64,000 nt of DNA from positions 49,462,390 through 49,526,389 of the forward strand of contig NC_083571.1 of the NCBI RefSeq assembly GCF_027579695.1, read 5' to 3'. This document shows positions 43,757 through 54,325 of this stretch, piece after piece. A program made the translations under genes and the position numbers. How positions within the stretch are numbered: the stretch's first letter is position 1; every line of letters starts with the position of its first letter. Under the pieces are notes generated by a model. That model was not told the origin of the DNA and did no database searches. It was given only the letters and a program-made list of their open reading frames with translations. The DNA is from Neoarius graeffei. Taxonomy: Eukaryota > Chordata > Actinopteri > Siluriformes > Ariidae.

Positions 43757-44124
43757 CATCCATCCATTATCTGTAACCACTTATCCTGTGCAGGGTCACA
43801 GGCAAGCTGGAGCCTATCCCAGCTGACTATGGGAGAGAGGCGGGGTACACCCTGGACAAGTCTCCAGGTCATCACAGGGCTGACACATAGACACAGACAA
43901 CCATTAATACTCACATTCACATACGGTCAATTTAGAGCCACCAGTTAACCTAACCTGCATGTCTTTGAACTGTGGGGGAAACCAGAGCACCCGGAGGAAA
44001 CCCACACGGACACGGGGAGAACATGCAAACTCCACACAGAAAGGCCCTCATCAGCCACTGGGCTCGAACCAAGAACCTTCTTGCTGTGAGGCGACAGTGC
44101 TAACCACTACACCACCGCGCCACC
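43757..44124 (-). mobile_element. GGCGGCAC-family SINE (in duplicated block)
   Basis: Reversed copy from CATCCATCCATTATCTG to CCACCGCGCCACC. The SINE with about 160 bp of its right flank is also found at 47420-47940. Confidence 0.9.
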
Positions 44125-44435
44125 TTATGAAGATCATGCTATATATAATGATAACACATCATCATCAAGTCAAAATCAGTGGAAAATTAGTAGAAATGAA
44201 AGAGGATTGTCTGAGACAAAAAAACCCAAACCAAACCAAACCCCAGAACATCAATTAAAAATATTACAATTTCCAAATAAAATAAAAACAAAAATAAAGG
44301 ACATAACTAGCAGATCACTCACATACTGTACTTTGGTGTAAAATAGAACAATTTAACACATGCAAATATAAAATGATCACACTGTAACTTTATTGTCTAA
44401 CAGGTATAGATTATGAGTCTAAAAAGGCTTGTTAT

Positions 44436-45880
44436 TTGATTGATTGATTACTTTATTCTGAAAATGCAATAATCAAAACATCGTCATAAACAAACAGAAT
44501 AGCGTAGCCACAAGGCAATAACATAACAATGTTCAGAAAGGATTAGGAAGAAGTAATAACTTATCCAATCCTAGCCCTCTATACCACCGCTAATCAAATG
44601 TCACTTTCCACCATAATAAACTATATATACAAAAGAAAACAAAAGCAATAAACAAAAAAGAAAACATACCAACATACCAAAACATACCGACATGGGTATA
44701 TATATCGACCAAATCAAATCATATATACAGATACTTATGTTATGCATATAGACACACATACAATACATATATATACAGTACATACATATACACATACCTA
44801 TAACTATAAATACAAGAAGACCAGTCACAGACTTACTCTCAATTTCATCATCACCTATATAGTCTGCCTGTCCTCATTCTCATATATTTTTATTAACATG
44901 TTTTTATATAATTTTTTTAAACAGTTTTATGTTGGTGCTATTTTTGAGTTCATTTTCCAGACCATTCCACAATTTCACCCCACAGACTGTTATGCACATA
45001 CTTTTCATAGTTGTTCTAACATTTACTCTCTTAAAATTCATTTCCCCTCTCAGGTTATACCCACCCTGCCTTTCCATAAACGTATTTTGTACCTCACCCG
45101 GAAGAAGGTTATGTCTTGCTTTATACATAATTTGTGCAGTCTTGTGTTTAACCAGATCCGTGAATTTCAGAGTGTGTGCTTTTACGAATAATGCGTTTGT
45201 ATGCTCAAGATATCCCGTATTATTGACAATTCTTATTGCTCTTTTTTGTAATGTGCATAACGGCTGCAGGTTAGATTTGTAGGTATTACCCCATATCTCC
45301 ACACAGTAGCTCAGATATGGAAGTATGAGTGCATTATACAGAGTATGTAGTGATTTATAGTCCAGAATGTGTCTTGATTTCCCCAAAATTGCAGTAATCT
45401 TTGCTATTTTTGCTTTAACATGATTAATATGCGGTTTCCAGCAGACTTTATGATCAACAATCACACCCAGAAATTTTATTTCATAAACTCTTTCTATGGT
45501 TATGTTGTCAATTTTCAATTCAACTTGAGGGTTCGACTTATATTTTCCAAATAGCATAATCTTTGTTTTACTCAAATTCAATGACAATTTGTTTACGTTA
45601 AACCACCTTTTTAATTTATTCATTTCGGTTGTGATTGTTTCCATAAGCTGCTGTGCATTGTCCCCGGCGCAAAAGATGTTTGTATCATCGGCAAATAATA
45701 TGCATTTCATTATACTTGATACATTACATAAATCATTAATGTACAATATAAACAGTTTAGGACCTAAGACAGACCCTTGTGGTACTCCACATGTTATGGG
45801 CAAATAACATGTTATGGTTATATCATCAACGTAATTTACAAAGATCAGTTGAACAACAAGAGCTTTTGTCATTTACTGGC
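44436..45880 (-). mobile_element. 5'-truncated non-LTR retrotransposon (LINE)
   Basis: On the minus strand, the reverse transcriptase frame is followed by a 3' tail and (AATC)n at about 44436-44448, a microsatellite tail typical of CR1/L2/jockey-like LINEs. The 5' limit is not defined. It ends about 100 bp after the stop codon of the CARD gene's last exon. Confidence 0.75.
44904..45872 (-). CDS. LINE reverse transcriptase, C-terminal 322 residues
   Basis: Motifs CGVPQGSVLGPKLF and LFADDTNIF (FADD catalytic site) are followed by LSKTKIMLFG, FLGVIVD and the conserved LINE tail (LQKRAIRIVNNTGYLEH). The N-terminal RT fingers and the endonuclease are missing, so it cannot move by itself. The frame is fully open in both copies (62745-63713), with one visible residue change (S/N). 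Confidence 0.8.
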   Translation of the reverse strand: MTKALVVQLIFVNYVDDITITCYLPITCGVPQGSVLGPKLFILYINDLCNVSSIMKCILFADDTNIFCAGDNAQQLMETITTEMNKLKRWFNVNKLSLNLSKTKIMLFGKYKSNPQVELKIDNITIERVYEIKFLGVIVDHKVCWKPHINHVKAKIAKITAILGKSRHILDYKSLHTLYNALILPYLSYCVEIWGNTYKSNLQPLCTLQKRAIRIVNNTGYLEHTNALFVKAHTLKFTDLVKHKTAQIMYKARHNLLPGEVQNTFMERQGGYNLRGEMNFKRVNVRTTMKSMCITVCGVKLWNGLENELKNSTNIKLFKKII

Positions 45881-45976
45881 ACCAAGTAGCTGTTGTTATT
45901 CCAATGTTAGTCCAGTCCTTTTGTGCTCTTCTCTTCCAGTGGGAAAATAAGAATTCACATCCTCCTTCATCTCATT

Positions 45977-46224
45977 TCACTTTCTTGAATTTTTTTTGAG
46001 TTCGTGTTTCATTTCAAGGACCTGACTCAGCTCCTGATCCAGCTCTGCTTGCTGTTCTTTTAAAAGTTCCCACTGTCTCCTCAGCTCCTCCTTCTCTTTT
46101 TCCACTTGCTTTTCTTTACTTTCCAGCTCTCTCCACCTCTCTTCTAGATTGTGCTCATTCATAAGGTGCACTAATTTGTTATTTTCCATATCCAGTTCAT
46201 ACATCTGAAGCACTCGGTCTTTTT
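45977..46224 (-). CDS. CARD gene, last exon (coiled coil)
   Basis: It starts after CCTTTGCAG (acceptor, minus) in phase 1 and ends at TGA 45977-45979. It encodes about 82 residues, nearly all charged helix (LEERWRELESKEKQVEKE and onward), a predicted coiled coil with leucine heptads, ending in lysines. Joined to the CARD exon at 49325-49576 it stays in frame through a split Glu codon. A coiled coil suggests oligomerisation of the CARD protein. An identical partial copy is at 63818-64000. Confidence 0.7.
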
Positions 46225-46275
46225 CTGCAAAGGAAAAAGATAGGTGAGACTTTGTGGTTAAAAATCTAGTACAGG

Positions 46276-46465
46276 GGGGCGTCGTGGCTCAGGTGGTTAA
46301 GGCGCCATACCATGAATGCGGGCGACCCGGGTTCGATTCCGGCCCGAGGTCATTTCCCGATCCCTTCCCGTCTCTCTCTCTCCTGCTCATTTCCTGTCTC
46401 CACACTGTCCTATCCAATAAAGGTGCAAAAAGCCCAAAAAAATATCTTTAAAAAAAAAAAAAAAA
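46276..46465 (+). mobile_element. tRNA-derived SINE, third family, complete
   Basis: Head GGGGCGTCGTGGCTCAGGTG (A box) and GGGTTCGATTCC (B box), body with CTCATTTCCTGTCT, AATAAA and a poly(A) tail. The target duplication AAAATCTAGTACAGG lies at 46261-46275 and 46466-46480. It sits in the last intron of the CARD gene. Confidence 0.93.
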
Positions 46466-46713
46466 AAAATCTAGTACAGGTACATTGAATACAGAGCATA
46501 ATCAAGGGTTCTTATAAAACATGAGGTGTAGACAAATCATAAATTTATTAGCTGTTCCTCCAGGCAAAAGTTTGGTAAGGTATTGTTGCCAGCTATTTAG
46601 ATAGTTTAGTGCCTTAATACAGACTAAGGGAAACAAATGACAATTATAACTTTCACTTGGGGAGATATTATGTAGCCCTAGTTCTGGTCATTGACCAGAT
46701 GATGTCTGTATAT

Positions 46714-47225
46714 TTCTATCCACATTCACTTGATATGAGCAATCGCACACTCTGATTGGCTACTCTACTACTAGGTTATGAACTCATGTACCGTGAGTAG
46801 AGAAAAACAAAATGGCAGAGCGTGTTGCTGAACCAACCATGGATGAAATAAAGACTCTACTCTAAAACAAAACCCCAAAAAGTGTTATCAAGTATTGAAA
46901 AGAAACAGAAATAGCTAAAAGAATATAGTTCCCTCCCCAATATCGCCTGTTCCACACTCCAGTCCAGTCGGTGGCAGTAATGCACCTTTAAGTTGGTTTG
47001 CCAACCACCAAAAACCCCAAGAAGAAGATACCAAAAAATACAAAATAAGCAAAAAGTATGTAACAAAAGTATTTGATGATAAGAACATATCTTTTTTATT
47101 TTTCAAGAATTATTATCGCATTTTCACAAATTGCTACTGTCGTTTCTCCAGTTTGCCAAGAGGAAATGATTTTGTTGGACATTTTATATAAAGTTTTTAT
47201 TTATCAAATTTGCAAAAAATAAAAA
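46714..47225. mobile_element. Partner of the 11.2-kb inverted-repeat element
   Basis: It begins TTCTATCCACATTCACTTG, then CACACTCTGATTGGCTACTC. It contains an ATG frame MAERVAEPTMDEIKTLL (about 46812) and the TTTATATAAAGTTTTTATTT block, all in reverse order to 11230-11647. The second terminal repeat is missing. Confidence 0.6.
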
Positions 47226-47419
47226 TGTGGTGCTTCGTGCCTCGTCAGCTATCTGCTCATGTACAACTAGATTTCACGGAATAACTGTTTATATATATAT
47301 ATATATATATAGTGCAGCAGGTGGCATTGTCAGCCAGGTGAGTATGAATAAACACACACACACAACAGGTTAGTGGTTTATCCATCACTGAATTATGTTT
47401 CCTTTCCCTTCTGTAAATC

Positions 47420-47775
47420 ATCCATCCATCATCTGTAACCACTTATCCTGTACAGGGTCACAGGCAAGCTGGAGTCTATCCCAGCTGACTATGGGCCAGA
47501 GACATGGTATACCCTGGACAAGTCTCCAGATCATCACAGGGCTGACACATAGAGACAAACAACCATTCACACCTACAGTCAATTTAGAGCCACCAGTTAA
47601 CCGAATTGCATATCTTTGGACTGTGGAGGAAACTGGAGCACCTGGAAGAAACCCACACAGACACAGGGTGAACATGCAAACTCCACACAGAAAAGCCCCC
47701 ATCAGCCACTGGGCTCGAACCCAGAATCTTCTTGCTGTGAGGAGACAGTGTTAACCACTACACCACCATGCTGCC
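47420..47775 (-). mobile_element. GGCGGCAC-family SINE with duplicated flank
   Basis: Reversed copy. Its right flank (47776-47940) matches the flank of the SINE at 43757-44124 (CATCATCAAGTCAAAATCA-like, GAAAGAGGA, CCCAGAAC). The pair is therefore a local duplication and not two insertions. Confidence 0.85.
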
Positions 47776-48183
47776 TTATGTAAATCATGCTATATTTAAT
47801 AACACATCATCATGAAGTCAAAATCAGGAGAAAATTAGTGAAAATGAAAGAGGAATGTCAGAGACAAAAAAAACAAGCAAGCAAAAAAAAAAACCCAGAA
47901 CGTCGATTAAGAATATTACATTTTCCAAATTGAATCACATAGAATTGTAGTATATGCAAAGAAAAAAAATCTTACTATGGGGATCTGGTAATAGTACAAT
48001 GTATATTTAAGTTATTTTAATTCTATTTGGATCACACTCTTAACAGTTGACATTGTCACACAACCACTTTAGAGAAAGTTGAAATGAAGTTGGGAGTAGT
48101 TCATCTAGGACATCTTAGAAACTACAAGAGGAAAGTGGTAGAAGTTGCTCACTAAAGCCATTTTGGCTAACAATATTGATGTT

Positions 48184-48570
48184 CATCTCATCTCATCTCA
48201 TCTCATCTCATCTCATCTCATCATCTCTAGCCGCTTTATCCTGTTCTACAGGGTCGCAGGGAAGCTGGAGCCTATCCCAGCTGACTACGGACGAAAGGCG
48301 GGGTACACCCTGGACAAGTCGCCAGGTCATCACAGGGCTGACACATAGACACAGACAACCATTCACACTCACATTCACACCTACAGTCAATTTAGAGTCA
48401 CCAGTTAACCTAACCTGCATGTCTTTGGACTGTGGGGGAAACCGGAGAACCCGGAGGAAACCCACGTGGACAACATGCAAACTCCGCACAGAAAGGCCCT
48501 TGCTGGCCACAGGGCTCGAACCTTCTTGCTGTGAGGCGACAGCGCTAACCACTACACCGCCGTGCCACCG
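48184..48570 (-). mobile_element. GGCGGCAC-family SINE, tandem unit 1
   Basis: It starts in a (CTCAT)n run. There are small deletions near 48470 and 48520. The following 154 bp recur after the next SINE. Confidence 0.9.
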
Positions 48571-48724
48571 CGCACTTAAATGTAAAAAATAGAAATGACT
48601 TAAATATTAGTCACAGAAATGAAAAATGGAAATTAAAACATTTAAACCAAATCTTCAACCTGAATTGTGGTTGACACTGATAAGCCATAAATAAATGGTT
48701 GATCACTAACCGCTCTTGAAGAAC

Positions 48725-49099
48725 ATCTCATCTCATTATCTGTAGCCGCTTTATCCTGTTCTACAGGGTTGCAGGCAAGCTGGAGCCTATCCCAGCTGAC
48801 TACGGGCGAAAGGCGGGGTACACCCTGGACAAGTCACCAGGTCATCATAGGGCTGATACATAGACACAGACAACCATTCACACTCACATTCACACCTACG
48901 GTCAATTTAGAGTCACCAGTTAACCTAACCTGCATGTCTTTGGACTGTGGGGGAAACCGGAGCGCCCGGAGGAAACCCACGCGGACACGGGGAGAACAAG
49001 CAAACTCTGCACAGAAAGGCCCTCGCCGGCCACAGGGCTCGAACCCGGACCTTCTTGCTGTGAGGCGACAGCGCTAACCACTACACCACCGTGCCGCCC
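48725..49099 (-). mobile_element. GGCGGCAC-family SINE, tandem unit 2
   Basis: Nearly full-length reversed copy. The 3' flank from GCACTTAAATGTAAAAAATA to CTCTTGAAGAACAT (49100-49254) repeats 48571-48724 with few changes. SINE plus flank form a tandem duplication of about 0.53 kb. Confidence 0.9.
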
Positions 49100-49324
49100 C
49101 GCACTTAAATGTAAAAAATAGAAATGACTTAAATATTAGTCAGAGAAATGCAAAATGGAAATTAAAACATTTAAACCAAATCTTCAACCTGAATTGTGGT
49201 TGACATTGATAAGCCATAAATAAATGGTTGATCACTAACTGCTCTTGAAGAACATGTGGTCATAAATGGTTTACAATTCATAATTCAAGTCCAACAAATG
49301 AAAGTAGTTACAGGATTGACTGAC

Positions 49325-49576
49325 CTAGTTCACGGTACAGTAAAGGCTCACAGTAGAAAAGTGCATTGTAGAACCCATCGCTCTGTTTCATCCCATTCTG
49401 CTCCAAAACTCTGAACATGGCATGCATCCTCGCCTTGCTTCCTTCCTCTTCACACACCTGGAAGTATTCTTCTTCCATGATCAGACCCTGGGTGAGCATT
49501 CTGTTGACCACTGGCTCCACTTTCTTCACTGACTGAATAAGCTTCTGCCTCACCACATGTACGTATAGAGCATGCT
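49325..49576 (-). CDS. CARD gene, CARD exon 2
   Basis: It is bounded by acceptor CATGCAG and donor CTAG|GTCAGT on the minus strand: 252 nt, phase 1 at both ends. The residues form a death-fold CARD: VVRQKLIQSVKKVEPVVNRM, then LTQGLIMEEEYFQVCEEEG, ARMHAMFRVLEQ, FYNALFYCEPLLYREL. The helix pattern and the xGLI-x-EEY turn fit CARDs. Such domains recruit caspases or adaptors by CARD-CARD contact. I cannot assign it to a named gene. Confidence 0.7.
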
Positions 49577-49876
49577 CTGCATGGGAGAAACAGCAGTATG
49601 GGAGTGATTTTTTCAATAACCAAGTCCACTTCAAGCATGAGAATGAAGCTCAAAGCAAGGATTCTGTCACTGCGGTACCAGAAAGAAAGAGTGCTGAGTA
49701 AATAAGTTTTAACAAATAGAAATACTATACTGTAGTAATCCCCATTTTACAGTTTTATATTTTGGGAAATACTGTAGGTGATTGTATCTATCTATACTAT
49801 ATATATTTGATGTTCCATTTTAGATAAATAGCGATAGAAAAAATGAACAGTAACTTAATTAGCAACAACAGATTGT

Positions 49877-49880
49877 TGTC

Positions 49881-49965
<85 letters not shown>

Positions 49966-49966
49966 C
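49877..49966. repeat. (GATA)n microsatellite
   Basis: More than twenty uninterrupted units lie in an intron of the CARD gene. Confidence 0.97.
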
Positions 49967-50579
49967 TCTTATGTCATATAGTACCAGTGAAAAGTTTGGA
50001 CACACCTTCTAATTCAATGTTTTTTCTTTATTACCACTGCCAACTTTGCTGGAGGAGGTTATGATTTTGGCTCCATTTGTTTGTTTGTTTGCTCCCAGTG
50101 TAACTCAAAAAGTAGTGAATGGATTTTAACGAAATTTTGAGGAAAGATTAGTCATGAACCAATGAACAATTGATTAGATTTTGACACAAATCTGAAAACG
50201 TGGCTTGGCAGAGATATGCACTTTACCGATTGCCCTCCTAGATTTTTTTATTAATTAAAAGACACTTCATGTCTTAAAGTAATGATGGGTGTTGTTTTTC
50301 TTTACTTAGTTGAGTGCTTCTTGACATAATATGGATTACTACAGTTGTGGAGTAGGGCTATTAGGGCTATTTACTGTATTTTTATCATTTACTATTTACT
50401 GTTTAATCTCAAATGCACTAAGAAGGCAAGAAATTGCACTAATTAACTTTTGACGAGGCACTGTTAACTGAAAAGCATTCCAGGTGACTCCCTCATGAAG
50501 CTGGTTAAGATAATGCCAATAGTGTGCAAAGCGTCAGCAAGGTAAATGGTGGCTACTGTGAAGAATGTAAAATATGAAA

Positions 50580-50746
50580 CATATATATATTTTAACACTA
50601 TGGCAGCAAAGGTGTGGTTGAGTGTAGGCTGTGAACAGCAAGGAATCAGGTTGAACCAGCAGGTAACATGACAAGTTACACATATGCCTAGTTACTGGCT
50701 GTCCATTAATATGTGTCTCTGTGTGCCTTTCAGACAGCCAAATCAT

Positions 50747-50796
<50 letters not shown>

Positions 50797-51120
50797 GATG
50801 AACCATCCACACTGTAAAAATAATTTGTTGTGTTAACTTAGAAAACTGATTAACCTGGTTGCCTTAAAATTTTGAGTTCATTAAAACTCATATAGTAAAT
50901 TAGCATGAGGCAATCAAGTTACATTGTGCTAACTTACTACATGAGTTTCAACAAACTTGAAATTTTAAGGCAACCAGGTTAATCACTTTTTTAAGTTAAT
51001 ATAAATAATTTTTTACAGTGCACAGTTGTTTGTGTGTACACAAGGAAGTGTAGTCACTGTAAAGTGAAAGTAAAGGAAGCAATAAGATGCACCTGTTATT
51101 GAAGACTGTCTCCCAGTTCC
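50580..51120 (+). repeat. LTR-like repeat (partner of 2695-3060), split by a MITE
   Basis: AGGTTGAACCAGCAGGTAAC, a (GA)n block (50756-50798) and CTGTCTCCCAGTTCC occur in the same order as at 2.8-3.0 kb. A palindromic MITE interrupts it. Confidence 0.35.
50810..51020. mobile_element. 211-bp palindromic MITE
   Basis: Termini CACTGTAAAAATAATTTG and inverse AAATAATTTTTTACAGTG. The inner arms TTAACCTGGTTGCCTTAAAA and the inverse form a long hairpin. No clear target duplication was seen. Confidence 0.75.
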
Positions 51121-51318
51121 TCTTTACCCCGATGCAAAAAGTTGTTTCACTCTTATCACATATGTAAAGGATATTACATAGTTGTGCGAAGATATGATGT
51201 TTATCTTCGAGTGATGAACATATTCACGAGTTAGTGAAGCAAGCAAGTGAAAATATTTTCAACATGAGAAGATAAACTTCATATCTTTGCATCACTGTGT
51301 AATGTTCTTTATGTTATG

Positions 51319-52449
51319 CCTCGGTCACAACTGGCCGTACGTGCTCCTATGGCCGGTCTACGTGCAAAAAACGCAAAGAAACGCACGGAGGGCGCGCGTG
51401 TGACGTGCTGATTTTCGAGCCGTAGACTGGCCGCAGACCGGCCGCAGAGGTTCTTTGTCATGTCAAACAAACTCTATGGGCGCATACGTTTTTTTCAGGT
51501 TGCAAGACAAACTTACGGCCTCGTGTGTCTTCCGTACGGCCGACATGCGTCTTTCGTACGATTTGCTGGTGTCAGGTTTGGGCAAAATGTCAATTTTTTT
51601 CGTACATCGCACTTGCGGACTCCGTATGTGTTGTGCGCCCCACATACGTAATTAGTGCGGCCAATGCGCGTTCAGATATTTCGTATTTCATCCATGCGTG
51701 TCAAGTAAGTCGGCCATGCATTGGCTGTACGGCGATAGGGCATCAATCGCACGAAAACTCGGGTATATAAAGCTGCAGGGGTGCCTACGGCCATTTGTAC
51801 ACGTAGGCTTTGATTGAGAGAAAACCCAATTTCATTTAATTTCATTTCATTGCATCGCTTCAATTCAATATGTCAAAGGCAAAAGGGAAGAGGAGGATAG
51901 AAAAGGTGTCGGAGACGGAGGAGAGACGGCGGCAGAGAGGGAGGAGAGAGAGAGGACAAGGAGCAGTGAGGAGGAGGATGAAGACCACGACAGTGGCCAG
52001 CAGGCCAGGAGTTTGAGACGAAGTCTTTGCGGAGGGATTGCCATTTTCACAGTGAGAAACCAAAGTATGCCGAAATATATATAACCCTCTCCAATCGCCG
52101 CAGTGCGACAAACGAACGCCGTTGGTACGCACAACGTACAGATCGTGCGCAGTTCTTGCAACCTTCATACGAAGCCTGCATGGAACGCACGGTCAGTACG
52201 ATGAGTGCACGTTTGAAGGTGCGTTGGCTGTACAAATGAAGCGACAGCCATACATCTGAGCAGCCTCAGATTTCGTGTGTGGTGCGCACGTTCGACTTCC
52301 GGGTTGTACGTTGGGTGCGCGGTGATCTTACTCCTTTATGGTCACCACAACTACGTTCTCCACGAACGAAAAAAAAAAACCACAGCGATTTGGGAAATGC
52401 CAAAAATCGCACGGCCAAAAAATCGTACGTCCGGTTGTGACCGAGGCTT
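51319..52449 (+). mobile_element. GCCTCGGTCACAAC-ended DNA transposon derivative
   Basis: The left end is GCCTCGGTCACAACTGG and the right end CCGGTTGTGACCGAGGC. Inside are a TATA box (GGGTATATAAAG, about 51763) and an ATG frame at 51870 with a very basic start (MSKAKGKRRIEKVSETEERR), probably a first transposon exon. The class is not known to me. Confidence 0.65.
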
Positions 52450-52456
52450 TATATAG

Positions 52457-52736
52457 CCTTGGTCACAACCGGACATATGATTTTTTGGCTGTGCGATTTT
52501 TGGCGTTTCCCAAATCACTGCGTTTTTTTTTTTGTTCATGGAGAAAGACGCACGTTGGCTGTAAGTTTGTCTTGCAACCTGAAAAAAACATAAGCGCCTG
52601 TAGAGTTTGTTTGACATGACGAACCTCTGCGGCCGGTCTGCGGCTCGAAAATCAGCACGTCACATGCGCGTCCTCCGTGTGTTTCTTGCGTTTTTTGCAC
52701 GTAGGAGCACGTACAGCCGGTTGTGACTGAGGCTTA
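52457..52736 (-). mobile_element. Short member of the same family, tail to tail
   Basis: It begins GCCTTGGTCACAACCGG and ends CCGGTTGTGACTGAGGC. Its two halves match the two different ends of the 51.3-kb element, in reverse orientation. Only TTTATATA separates the two, and TTAT flanks the pair on both outer sides. Confidence 0.65.
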
Positions 52737-53679
52737 TGGACACATCCACAAAAAAGAAAAAAAATACGCAAGTTAATCAAAAGAATTTTAACTTTGAACC
52801 AGTTCACCATTTTGACAATGTGCATCTAGTCAGTGTGAAAAGACTGGGAGTGATGTCATCGGAGTGAAATATGGGGAAATATGTCACTCAGATCCACAAA
52901 GTATTTTGTATGAAAAATACAAGTTTTTCAACATGAGAAGATAAAATATCTTCAAGCCAGCATTTGATGTTCTTTTTTATTGTATAGACACATTCAAAAA
53001 CAAAAAGTACCCAAATTTATCAAAACAATTCATCATTTTCTTCACGTGTGACATATATAAAAAAAGTAGTCACGGTTTTGAATCTCCATGTCCACGATGG
53101 AATTCGTATGAAAAATACGATAGGCATATTTCCCAGTAAAGCACTTGTGTCCATATAATAATTCCATATATGTTCCATATGTTATTTCATAGTTTTGACG
53201 TCTTCTGTATTGTTCTACTGTACAATGTAGAAAATAGTCAATTTTTAATGTGTGAATGCTATACTTTATATTTTGAAAAATAAATAAATATATTAATAAA
53301 ACAAACTGATTCTTTTTGACTAAAAAGAGAGACAGAGCAGTGTGCAGAATAAATAAATACATTTGTGGGTAAATTATATGGATCTGTGATGCCTGCATGT
53401 TTCAGCTTTTGGATGTAACGCAGCCTGCTGGTATAATCTAAATTTTTTTTATAATTTCAGAGAGATTGTACTGACTGCAGTTGTCTCAATTTTCATTATT
53501 AACTGTTGTGGCTGTTTCTTTGTTTGCCCGGCAATATGGCAGAGCTACATGATAAACAAAAATCTGTGACATCAGTGAAAGACCTCCATAGCCAGGTATA
53601 AACAGAATGCTCTGGGAAATTCCATCAGATTAGAAAAGACAGAAATACAATGTGGAAATTAGTAGTGTGTTCAACATAC

Positions 53680-53922
53680 CCAGCTGCAGAGTAAGCTCAG
53701 GCTCATATTCTTGTAGAAGTCTGTAAAGGGCATTTCTTCCCTGTTGTCCTTTGATAGACAGAGCATGCAAGAGCTGCTCCATTCTATCCTGAGAAGTTAC
53801 AGCTGCTACAATGCTCCTGTATTTGTCTTCACTCAGCAGACCTTGGTGCAACAAAGCTTTACATATCCGCCGTGTCTCATTCACTCTCTGAACCAGTTCA
53901 TCCATATAGCTCAGTACCAAAT
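53680..53922 (-). CDS. CARD gene, CARD exon 1
   Basis: Acceptor TGTGTGCAG and donor CTGG|GTATGT bound 243 nt with phase 1 at both ends. The residues form a CARD: VLSYMDELVQRVNETRRICK, ALLHQGLLSEDKYRSIVAA, SQDRMEQLLHAL, GRNALYRLLQEYEPELTLQL. Joined to exon 2 a split Glu codon is formed and the frame continues. Equal phases at all junctions suggest that the two CARDs arose or were added as symmetrical exons. Upstream exons, including the start codon, were not found before the right edge of this gene's visible part. Confidence 0.72.
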
Positions 53923-54325
53923 CTGCACACATACAGTAGACATAAAATAATACAGAAAGAGTGGAGTAATGCCCCTGTGGAGTAATGCCCTTTAGGTGAC
54001 TTACTCAGAAATCTCTCAAGAAAAGAGTGTGAGGAACTTGTGTTTAGTCATGTAGGGTCTTATAATAATCTGCTTTTATCAGAATCACCCATAAAACCAT
54101 TGAAATGACAAGGCAATTCAGTAAGTCTTTTTTTATTTTTGTTGTTCACTGAAGACATTTGGGTTTGAGTTGATGAACAGGAATATGAGACGATATACTG
54201 TATCAGAATGTCAGCTTTCATTTCTTAGTGAAACAAAATCTTAATGCTACAGCATACAAAAAAAAACATTTTAGACAATTGTGTGTTTCCAACTTTGATC
54301 ATTTTAAAATTATTGTTATACTGCA

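Larger units (their letters stand above)
39657..46159. repeat. Segmental duplication, copy 1 (at least 6.5 kb)
   Basis: From CCATTTTTCTTGCCTATGG onward this block matches 57487-64000 at an offset that drifts only from 17829 to 17841. It holds a hAT with a nested Harbinger-like element, a SINE, a LINE fragment and the last exon of the CARD gene. Differences are scattered single bases and few short indels. The right limit is unknown because copy 2 runs off the window. Confidence 0.95.
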
